Assembly: GCF_001542625.1 (NCBI RefSeq) | Contig: NZ_CP016279.1 | Location: 4,960,001 to 5,024,000, forward strand | Direction of reading: 5' to 3' | DNA from: Streptomyces griseochromogenes | GTDB lineage: Bacteria > Actinomycetota > Actinomycetes > Streptomycetales > Streptomycetaceae | Length of the DNA stretch: 64,000 nucleotides | Shown here: positions 33,877-41,658 of the stretch, piece after piece | Layout: each line of letters begins with the position of its first letter | Numbering within the stretch: the stretch's first letter is position 1 | Translations under genes and position numbers: made by a program | Notes under the pieces: model-generated | What the model saw: only the letters and a program-made list of their open reading frames with translations | Told to the model about the DNA's origin: nothing | Database searches by the model: none

Positions 33877-36264
33877 ATGGCAACGACTGTCCGCGACCTG
33901 TCCGCCCGCCCTACCAGTGCCGATCGTCGCGCGCCCTGGAGATCGCCGGTGGGCCAACCCGTGTACGCGCGCCCGGCGCTGCTGGTCATCACCGTGCTCG
34001 CGGCCGTGCTCTACACCTGGGGGATCGAGCACAGCCAATACCACACGTTCTACGCGAACGCCGCTCGTAGCATGACGGAGAGCTGGAAGGCCTTCTTCTA
34101 CGGCTCTTTCGATCCGGGAAATTCCATCACGCTGGACAAATTGCCGGGATTCCTGTGGCCGCAAGCACTCTCCGCTCGCGTCTTCGGATTCCATCCGTGG
34201 GCGCTGACTCTGCCTCAGGTGCTCGAGGGAGTGGCGAGCTTGCTGGTCCTGCACCGTTTGGTGCGCCGTTGGGCGGGCGTCCCCGCGGCGCTGATCGCCA
34301 GTACGGCGTTCCTGTTGACCCCGGTCGCCGTGGGACTCTTCCGAACGGCGGTCGAGGACCCCGCCTTCACGTTGTGCGAGCTGCTTGCGGCTGAAGCCAC
34401 GCAACGCGCGGCCCGGGACGGCCGACTGCGCCCGCTGATGCTCGCCGGGGTGTGGGTCGGGCTCGGCTTCCAGGCCAAGATGCTGGAGGCGTGGGCAGTG
34501 CTTCCCGCGCTCGCCCTCGTCTACCTGATGGCAGCTCCGATCGCGCTGCGAAAGCGGCTCGCGCATCTGGGCTTGTCGGCCCTGGTGATGACCGCCGTGT
34601 CGGCGTCCTGGATGCTCGCCGTCACGCTCACCCCGGCCAAGGACCGGCCCTATGTGGACGGCACCACCAACAACTCCGCGTTCAGCATGGTGGTCGGCTA
34701 CAACTTCCTGAATCGCTTCTCGTCGCTCGGTATCACCGCAGCCTCCACGGGCAGTGTGAGCGCGACGCAGGGCGGCGGGGGCGGCCATGACGGACTGAAC
34801 GGGGCCGCGGGTGCCAACCGGATGGGACAAGGCGGCCCGGCAGGGCAGTACGGCCAGAACGGTAAGTCCGGTGCCGGCCGGTACAGCGGCAGCGGCCGGC
34901 ACGGCGGCGCCCTCCAGGGGACTGTCCGGAAGAACGGCACCGGACCCATTCCCGGCACCCACCACCGTCACACCGGTGTGGCAGGCGTTCAGGGCGGCCA
35001 GGTCACCCGGGGCCAAGCTGTCGGTCAGCCGCGCGGATCCTGGGCGAGCGCCATGCGCCAGGCAGGCGGCGGTGGCGGCCTGGGCGGAGGCCAGAACGGC
35101 TGGTCCAAGATGTTCGGCACGTCGCTCGCTTCACAGACCGGTTGGCTGTACCCGATCGCCGCCATCGCCCTCGTCTGTGGTCTGCTCTGGCGTCGGGGCA
35201 AACCGCGCACCGACCGGGTCCGCTCCGGATTCGTGCTGTGGGGTACCTGGCTGACCACATACTTCATGGTGTTCAGCGCGGGCAGCGTCGGCGGCCACAC
35301 GTACTACATGGGGGTGATCGCGGTGCCGCTCGCCGCGCTCACCGGTGGCGGCGTCACGCTGATGTGGCGCGCCTACCGGGCCGGCGGCCGAAGCGCCTGG
35401 GTGCTGCCGACCGCAATGGCGGCGACGGCGACGTGGAGCGCGTACCTGGCCGGCCAGTTCCCGTCGTTCCTGCCGTGGCTGGCGCCCGCGGTGGCCGTGC
35501 TCGGTCTCGCCGCCGTCGCCCTGCTGGTGCTGTCCCGTCCCGGTCGCCCCGCCCACGGCGGGCGGTTGGCCCTCGCCGGACTGGCCGCGTCCCTGGCGGC
35601 CGTACTGATCGCGCCGAGCGCGTGGGCAGTGCAGATATTCAACCCCTCGTACGGCAGCTCCGGCATGGGTGCGGTCGGCCCGTCCCGCACGGACCGCGGC
35701 CACCGCTCGGTGACTTCGGCGGCTCTGCGGATCGGCCAGACGCCCTGGGGCGGCAGCACGGCGCGGGGCAACGGTGCGAGCCGCCGAAGCATGGGCGGCT
35801 TCGGCGGCTTCAGCGAGAACGGCAAACTCACCGCGAGCCAACGAAAGCTGCTCCACTACACCACCGCGCGCCAAGGTTCGGCTGCCTATGTCTTCGCCAC
35901 CACCAGCTGGAACGGCGCATCCCCCTACATCCTCGGCGCCGGTGCCCATGTCCTGCCGCTCGGCGGGTTCAGCGGCAAGGTGCCGTTCCCGTCCGAGACG
36001 CAGTTTCGGCAGTTGGTCAACTCCGGCAGGCTCCAGTACGTGCTGCTGGGCGGCGGCCGCGGCATGAGCTCACTGTTCGGCGGCGGGACGACGACCAGCA
36101 CGCAGATCGCCAACTGGGTGCGGTCCACCTGCACCCGCGTCCCGGCCTCTGCCTACGGCGGCTCGGACTCCTCCGGGGCCATCTCCACCGCCCCGGACTT
36201 CACCGGAGCGGTTGAGGGGGAAGCCACCGCACAGACGCTGTACCGGTGCGTCCCCGGCCATTGA
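33877..36264 (+). CDS. GT39/ArnT-like membrane glycosyltransferase
   Basis: This 795-residue integral membrane protein opens with a cytoplasmic tail and a first membrane segment (ALLVITVLAAVLYTWGIEHS). It is followed by YHTFYANAARSMTESWKAFF and DPGNSITLDKLPGFLWPQAL, the extracytoplasmic loop of ArnT/PMT-type enzymes with its acidic residues. About ten membrane segments follow in two blocks (residues about 35-330 and 415-595), split by an unusual Gly/Gln/Ser-rich stretch (about 290-405). The C-terminal about 180 residues form an extracytoplasmic domain (TARQGSAAYVFATTSWNGAS, LPLGGFSGKVPFPSETQF). Such enzymes transfer sugars from polyprenyl-phosphate donors to envelope components. Streptomyces has many paralogues; the substrate is unknown. 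It appears monocistronic. Confidence 0.85.
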   Translation: MATTVRDLSARPTSADRRAPWRSPVGQPVYARPALLVITVLAAVLYTWGIEHSQYHTFYANAARSMTESWKAFFYGSFDPGNSITLDKLPGFLWPQALSARVFGFHPWALTLPQVLEGVASLLVLHRLVRRWAGVPAALIASTAFLLTPVAVGLFRTAVEDPAFTLCELLAAEATQRAARDGRLRPLMLAGVWVGLGFQAKMLEAWAVLPALALVYLMAAPIALRKRLAHLGLSALVMTAVSASWMLAVTLTPAKDRPYVDGTTNNSAFSMVVGYNFLNRFSSLGITAASTGSVSATQGGGGGHDGLNGAAGANRMGQGGPAGQYGQNGKSGAGRYSGSGRHGGALQGTVRKNGTGPIPGTHHRHTGVAGVQGGQVTRGQAVGQPRGSWASAMRQAGGGGGLGGGQNGWSKMFGTSLASQTGWLYPIAAIALVCGLLWRRGKPRTDRVRSGFVLWGTWLTTYFMVFSAGSVGGHTYYMGVIAVPLAALTGGGVTLMWRAYRAGGRSAWVLPTAMAATATWSAYLAGQFPSFLPWLAPAVAVLGLAAVALLVLSRPGRPAHGGRLALAGLAASLAAVLIAPSAWAVQIFNPSYGSSGMGAVGPSRTDRGHRSVTSAALRIGQTPWGGSTARGNGASRRSMGGFGGFSENGKLTASQRKLLHYTTARQGSAAYVFATTSWNGASPYILGAGAHVLPLGGFSGKVPFPSETQFRQLVNSGRLQYVLLGGGRGMSSLFGGGTTTSTQIANWVRSTCTRVPASAYGGSDSSGAISTAPDFTGAVEGEATAQTLYRCVPGH

Positions 36265-36702
36265 CCTGATCAAGCGGTTCAGACGTCCGGCCGGCCGGCC
36301 CCTGCCCACGCCACCCGCGGACGGGGCCGCAACCCGGCCGGATCCGGTGGACCACCATCTCGTGTTCCGCCAGGTCGGGCCATGGTCGACGCGGTGCCGC
36401 ACTCACGGTGTGCGGCACCGCCGGACTCGCCGTGCCTCATCAACCCGCCTCAGGCGCGGTCCGGACACCTCCTGCCGTTGGCGATCACGGTTTCTGATCG
36501 CTGTGCGCGGTGATCGCTTCTTGGGCGGTGCTGTCCGCGCGGCTTGACTTGATGTCGGGCGGAGGAGCCGTCCGGTACGAGGAGAGGGGGGAGACATCTC
36601 ATGGTGGGCAGCGAAACCCGAGGACGTAGCGCGGGGAGACTTCGATGCGCTCGCGGCAGGCGATCAGGGTACCGCTCGGACGCATGCCGCCGCTTCAGCC
36701 CT
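36265..36702. other. No gene recognised
   Basis: The gap after the GT39 gene has no supported frame. Its last part leads into a decayed methyltransferase gene. Confidence 0.35.
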
Positions 36703-37163
36703 CTGCTCGGCACTGTTTTTTCCTCCATGCCGTTCCCGAAGGGTGCGAAGACGCGCTGGACGTCGGCTGCGGAGACGGGCTGCTGGCGCGGAAGCCTGCT
36801 GGGCGGGCGAAACGCGTCACCGGGATCGACAAGTCGCCGGAAATGATCGCCGCGCACGCGAGTTCGCTGTCGACAGTCCACAACTCACTTTTTTCAGGGC
36901 GACTTCCTCATAGTCGAACTCCCCGCCGCAGAATGCGACTTCATCTGCTCGGTGACCACGATCCATCACATGGACTTCGAGGCAGCGCTTATGCGCATGC
37001 GTGATTTGCTGCGGCCTGGCGGCACACTGGTGGTGGTCGGTCTGGCCCGCAGATGAGCTACGCGCAGGTTCGGGCCGCGGCACGGCTGTTGCTGTCCGGC
37101 GTCCGCTACCGCCGACATGTGTTGCGCCGGTACTCGCTGACCTGGGAGAAACCCGCTCGCTGA
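36703..37163 (+). pseudogene. Class I SAM-dependent methyltransferase, decayed
   Basis: Three pieces in different frames reconstruct a methyltransferase. Piece one is FLHAVPEGCEDALDVGCGDG, LLARK and RVTGIDKSPEMIAAH (motif I and the acidic loop). Piece two is GDFLIVELPAAECDFICSVT, TIHHMDFEAALMRMRDLL and RPGGTLVVVGLARR. Piece three is YAQVRAAARLLLSGVRYRRH, VLRRYSLTWEKPAR and a TGA at 37161-37163. A frameshift near 36890 and a deletion of roughly 40 codons near 37056 inactivate it. The N-terminal start region is also missing. Confidence 0.7.
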
Positions 37164-37387
37164 GCGAGCCTTCGATTGCTACTTCCCCTCGAGGGACCTG
37201 GTCGTCGCGGAGCTGCTCGTATTCCCCTGACCTGGCTGGGTGGTTCGCCCTCTGTGCTCGCTCGTGGGTGATGCCGGTGAACCGGCGTGGCGGACGCGAG
37301 GCCGTGGCGTTGGCCCCTCGGCATGGGCTCTCCTCGCGTATCGTCTTCTGACAGTTGCGCTGGGCGCGGTGGGAAGAGAGGGCGACC

Positions 37388-40300
37388 GTGACGGATGCTG
37401 CGGCGGGGGACCCCGAAGGAATGTCGGGGCGCCGGTACGCGATCGTGGTCGGTGTCTCGGATTACGCGGAGCCGTTCTCCGATCTTCCCGAGGCCGTCAC
37501 CGACGCTGAGCACGTCGCAGACCTCCTCGCATCGATGGGCTACGAACGGGTCCTGCCGAATGCCTCCGTCAACCCCACGTCGGCCACGCTGCGCCAAGAG
37601 GTGAGCGAGTGGAGCAGGCGGGCCCGACTGGGCGCAGACGACGTGGTGGTCGCGTACTTCGGCGGCCACGGCCACCTCCACCAGGACCGGCATTACCTCA
37701 TCGGCGCGGACGACGGCGAGGACTTCCCCTACACGGCCCTGCCCGGAACCGACTTCGTCGGCATGGTGGCCAACAGTCTGGCCGGGAACGTGCTGGTCGT
37801 CATCGATGCGTGCTACGCCGGCGCCACCGCGAGGGACGCCGGGCGAACGCTGTTCGAACTGGGCGGCACCCGGTCCGCCGCAGGAGGCGGAACCTGGGTA
37901 CTGGCCTCGGCCGACAGTACCGAACATGCCCAGGTCGGTGCCTTCTCAAGAGCGCTCGAAGCGGCGGTTACGGGGGCGGGGGCAGGTAAGCGAGAGCGCT
38001 ATCTGAGCATGGAACAGGTGGCGGACGGGATCAACGGCTATTTCGACGCGCATGGGATCCGCCAGCACGCCGTCGCGGCCGGTCTGGCGACGGGCGGAGT
38101 GAACCCGTTCTTCCCCAACCCGGCGTACGTCCCTGGCCTTCCGCGTGACTCGCTTGACATCGGCAGCGTCGTTCGGCTCCGTCGGGAGCAGCAGGACCAC
38201 TTCATGTCACGGAGCCGGGGCGTGGCTCACGCCTCGGAACCGGGCGACTTCTTCACCGGACGGGTCCGGGCCCTGAGCGCGGTCGCGGACTGGCTCGGTG
38301 CGCCACGAGGCGAGGCGGGGTTTCTCGTTGTCACCGGCAGGGCCGGGAGCGGCAAATCGGCGCTGCTCGGCCGGGTCCTGGCGCTCATGGACCTGGACAG
38401 CACGGCCCGGTTGAGCGTGCCGCCGGGTGCGCTGCCGCCGACGGGCCTCTCGGTCATCGCGATGAACTGCCTGAACAGCGCGGTCGAGGACGTGACCCGG
38501 CAGCTGGCGGCCGCACTCGACGTGCGCCACCGCGCGCTGCCCGACGTATTGGCCGTACTCGCCACCCGCGCCGACCCGGTCGTGATCCTGCTCGACGGGC
38601 TCGACGAAGCATCGGAGAGCGGCCGCATCATCACGGACGTGGTCCGTCCGCTCAGCGAGCTGTCCGCTGTCCGGCTGATCGTCGGCACCCGGCGCTCCCT
38701 GCTCGCCTTCCTCGGCGCGGACGCAGGCGTCGTCGACCTGGACGCGCCGGAGTTCGTCGACGACACCGACCTCCGGGTCTATGCCCGCCGGCTCCTGGAA
38801 GCACCCGGAAATGGGCCGGACCACGGGCGATCCGCGTATTACCGCGCTCACCCGGCTCGCGCCGCCGCAGATGCCGCAGACATCGCCCGGCACGCTCGAG
38901 GCTCCTTCGGCAGGGCACAGTTGCTCGCCCGTGCCCTGCTCAGCGGAGACGTGCCGGGCGGCGACCTGTCGAATCTGTCGTCCCAGGGCTTTGAGGAATC
39001 CTTCGCGCGGTACCTCCAAGACTTCGGCCCACACAAGGAGCTTGCGGCTGGTCTCCTGCTGACGCTGGCCTATGCCCAAGGTCCGGGCCTGCCGGGCGAG
39101 TTGTGGGGCCCGCTGGCCGAAGCGCTGACAGGCACCCGGTACACCGAAGCCGACGTGAGCTGGTTCCTGGCGCAGCACGGCGGCGCTTTCGTCATCGCGA
39201 GCGCGACGGCCGACGGCGCGGTGTACCGGTTGGTGCACGAGGTGCTGGAGGAGCAGCTGCGGGCTCCCGCTGCGGACAGCGCCCGACAACGCTCACTCAC
39301 GCAGGCCCTCGTGCGGCAGGTGCCTGTAGCGGCCGACGGCGGCCGGGACTGGAGCGCCGCGCACCCTTACATCCGCGAGCACCTCGCCACCCATGCTGCG
39401 GCCGGGGGCGTCCTGGACATGCTGTTGCACGACGACGGGTTCCTACGGCAGGCCGAGTCAAGGGCCTTGGTGCGCGCGCTCCTCGAGACCGGTGCCTCCG
39501 GCGCCGCGCGTGCTCCGGCGGATTCGGAGCCCTCCGGTGACTCCCGGCAGGCCGAGTCGGCCGAGCGGATCGCCTCCCGGATCCTCTCCGACCGGGTCAC
39601 CGTACTCGTCGTCGCCACCGAGTGGTCGTCCGCCCACGGTGGCCTGAGTACCTTCAACCGTCACTTATGCGTCGCACTTGCCAGGGCCGGAGCAGTCGTC
39701 TACTGCGTGGTGGTCAGAGCCGACGACTCCGAGGTCGCCGACGCGTTGGCCAAGGGCGTCACCCTGCTGTGCCACCCGGGAGCTCCCGGCGCGCCGGATT
39801 ATGGCAAACTCACCCGCCGACCGCAGCTGCCGCCGGGCGTGGAACCGGATCTCATCATTGGCCATGCCCGCATCACCGGTCCCGCAGCAGCCCACTTGCA
39901 GGAGGATTTCTTCCCCCAGGCACGACGGCTGCACATCGTCCACATGGCGCCGGACGAAATCGAGTGGCACAAGCTCGATGACTCGACGACGCGGGCACAC
40001 AGAGCGGAGGAACGCACAGAGATCGAACGGCGGCTGGGCGCCTCTGCGCATCGCCTGCTCGCCGTGGGCCCCCGTCTGTGGGACCGCTACCGCAACGAAC
40101 TCTGCGACCTCGACGGGCCGGAGCCGCTGCGGATCGATCCGGGCTTCGACCTCCCTGAGCCGGGACTGCCTGCTCCGCGCAAGCCTCCGCCGGGCAACCT
40201 CTTCAAGGTGTTGATGACGGGCCGCATCGAGGACGCCGAGCTCAAGGGTGTCGACTTGGGCGCCCGCGCCTGCGGTCTCGTCCACGACCTGCGGACCAAG

Positions 40301-40825
40301 GCGTCCACTGAGCCGATCGAACTGGTGGTGCGGGGTGCTCCGCCAGGGATGGCCGACATCGAGCAGGAACGCATCCGTGACTGGTCGGGAGCACCGGGGC
40401 TGGAGGTGATCGTGCGCGCCTACTCGAGGGATCCGCGCCGCCTGGACGGGGACATGGCGAAGGCCAGCCTGGTCATCATGCCGTCACGCCGGGAAGGGTT
40501 CGGACTCGTAGGCCTCGAGGCCGTCATCCGGGGCGTGCCGCTGCTGGTGAGCGCGAACAGCGGCCTGGCCCTGTTGCTGCGGGAGGTCCTCGGCGGTGAC
40601 GCCGACCGGTTGATCGTCCCGGTCACACGGAACGACGAACTCGACGCGGACACCTGGGCCGCCTGCATCGAGGAGTGTCTCGTCGGCCGCGAGGCTGCCT
40701 TCGCCAGGATGGCGGCCGTGCGCAGCGCCCTCGCGGACCGGGTCACCTGGGCCGCGGCAGCCGCCGTCGTGCTGGGTGAGGCGCCGCCCCGGCCGGAACC
40801 GACCATGGCGGAGCGGCGCCCGTGA
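37388..40825 (+). CDS. Caspase-like protease / STAND NTPase / GT4 glycosyltransferase fusion
   Basis: The GTG at 37388 gives 1145 residues with three parts. Part one (about 15-250) is a peptidase C14 caspase-like domain: RRYAIVVGVSDYAEPFSDLP, YFGGHGH with catalytic His94, and VVIDACYAGA with catalytic Cys142. Part two (about 285-700) is a STAND/NACHT-like ATPase: Walker A GRAGSGKS at 317-324, Walker B VVILLDGLDEASE at about 398-410, a sensor-like LIVGTRR, then a winged-helix and helical arm. Part three (about 735-1130) is a GT4 retaining glycosyltransferase: TEWSSAHGGLSTFNRHLCVA donor-side start and SLVIMPSRREGFGLVGLEAV with the conserved E-x7-E-type loop. All key residues seem intact. The architecture suggests a self-regulated effector in which the NTPase gates protease activity. 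GT4 as third part is unusual. It converges on a membrane-protein gene two bases away. Confidence 0.85.
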   Translation: MTDAAAGDPEGMSGRRYAIVVGVSDYAEPFSDLPEAVTDAEHVADLLASMGYERVLPNASVNPTSATLRQEVSEWSRRARLGADDVVVAYFGGHGHLHQDRHYLIGADDGEDFPYTALPGTDFVGMVANSLAGNVLVVIDACYAGATARDAGRTLFELGGTRSAAGGGTWVLASADSTEHAQVGAFSRALEAAVTGAGAGKRERYLSMEQVADGINGYFDAHGIRQHAVAAGLATGGVNPFFPNPAYVPGLPRDSLDIGSVVRLRREQQDHFMSRSRGVAHASEPGDFFTGRVRALSAVADWLGAPRGEAGFLVVTGRAGSGKSALLGRVLALMDLDSTARLSVPPGALPPTGLSVIAMNCLNSAVEDVTRQLAAALDVRHRALPDVLAVLATRADPVVILLDGLDEASESGRIITDVVRPLSELSAVRLIVGTRRSLLAFLGADAGVVDLDAPEFVDDTDLRVYARRLLEAPGNGPDHGRSAYYRAHPARAAADAADIARHARGSFGRAQLLARALLSGDVPGGDLSNLSSQGFEESFARYLQDFGPHKELAAGLLLTLAYAQGPGLPGELWGPLAEALTGTRYTEADVSWFLAQHGGAFVIASATADGAVYRLVHEVLEEQLRAPAADSARQRSLTQALVRQVPVAADGGRDWSAAHPYIREHLATHAAAGGVLDMLLHDDGFLRQAESRALVRALLETGASGAARAPADSEPSGDSRQAESAERIASRILSDRVTVLVVATEWSSAHGGLSTFNRHLCVALARAGAVVYCVVVRADDSEVADALAKGVTLLCHPGAPGAPDYGKLTRRPQLPPGVEPDLIIGHARITGPAAAHLQEDFFPQARRLHIVHMAPDEIEWHKLDDSTTRAHRAEERTEIERRLGASAHRLLAVGPRLWDRYRNELCDLDGPEPLRIDPGFDLPEPGLPAPRKPPPGNLFKVLMTGRIEDAELKGVDLGARACGLVHDLRTKASTEPIELVVRGAPPGMADIEQERIRDWSGAPGLEVIVRAYSRDPRRLDGDMAKASLVIMPSRREGFGLVGLEAVIRGVPLLVSANSGLALLLREVLGGDADRLIVPVTRNDELDADTWAACIEECLVGREAAFARMAAVRSALADRVTWAAAAAVVLGEAPPRPEPTMAERRP

Positions 40826-40827
40826 CC

Positions 40828-41595
40828 TCAGGCTCGGGCGAACGCGTCGCCGGTGACGTCCCGTTCCAGGGCGGCGGCCTGGAAGCCGTAGGTACCGATG
40901 TCCGACACCTTGATCAGGATGCAGAAACGGTCGACGGAAGCGAGGGAGCGCGCCACGTTACGGTGGTTCCGTTTGAGGAAATGGATCGCGGCCTGGTTTG
41001 CCAGCGAACTCTGGCCGCAGATCAGGAAGATCGGACGGGTGGCCGTCGGCGGCGTGAACTTGGCCACCAGGGCGTACTCCTGGCTGTCTGGCTCGAACAG
41101 ATACCGCTGACCGCCGACGACGAAAGCCGCCGACTCGGGTCCTTCGCTGTACGGGAGGATGGCGATGCCGGGTAGGTGCGCGGTCAGGTGACCGCCGGTA
41201 CGGGTGTTGGCTCCACCGAGCGGCCCGCCGATGCAGAATTCCGTCCGGCCGTCGTTGCTGCCCCGAAATTCATTGCTGGATTCCGTGACGACGTCGCTGC
41301 CGAGTTGGCTGGCCAGCGTCGCCACTTCGATGAGGGCGCGGACGTCCTTGCCTGCCGTGACGTTCGGCAGGTTGTGTTTGCTGCCGATGACGATCAAACA
41401 GGGTTCTCCCGGTACCACCCCGAAGAAGTCCGCCTTGCGCCGTAGCGCACGGGACCGCTGCCCGCGCTCCCAGAGCCACACACACGCACCACCGATGAGA
41501 CTGGTCGCCAGACCGACCAGTACATTGACGATGATCGAAACGATTGCTGCCCCCTCATACCGACGCTCCCGGGAGAGGTTCGGCCCCCGGCCCAC
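40828..41595 (-). CDS. Membrane-anchored Rossmann-like protein of unknown function
   Basis: This 255-residue protein from GTG 41595 has one N-terminal membrane segment (IVSIIVNVLVGLATSLIGGA) followed by a basic stop-transfer (RGQRSRALRRKADFFG). A globular domain follows with alternating strands and helices (PCLIVIGSKHN, DVRALIEVATLASQLGSDVV, RTEFCIGGPLGGANTRTGG, RPIFLICGQSSLANQAAIHF). The layout resembles nucleotide- or ligand-binding Rossmannoid domains, with IGSKH and GGPLGGANT as the most conserved-looking loops. It converges with the caspase-NTPase-GT4 gene with only two bases between stop codons, a position that suggests but does not prove functional linkage. Confidence 0.65.
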   Translation of the reverse strand: MGRGPNLSRERRYEGAAIVSIIVNVLVGLATSLIGGACVWLWERGQRSRALRRKADFFGVVPGEPCLIVIGSKHNLPNVTAGKDVRALIEVATLASQLGSDVVTESSNEFRGSNDGRTEFCIGGPLGGANTRTGGHLTAHLPGIAILPYSEGPESAAFVVGGQRYLFEPDSQEYALVAKFTPPTATRPIFLICGQSSLANQAAIHFLKRNHRNVARSLASVDRFCILIKVSDIGTYGFQAAALERDVTGDAFARA

Positions 41596-41658
41596 AGATC
41601 CTCCACCACGCTCTCAGCCGTGACAACCGAAGACGATCCGCCCCGTGCTCTCCGGCGT

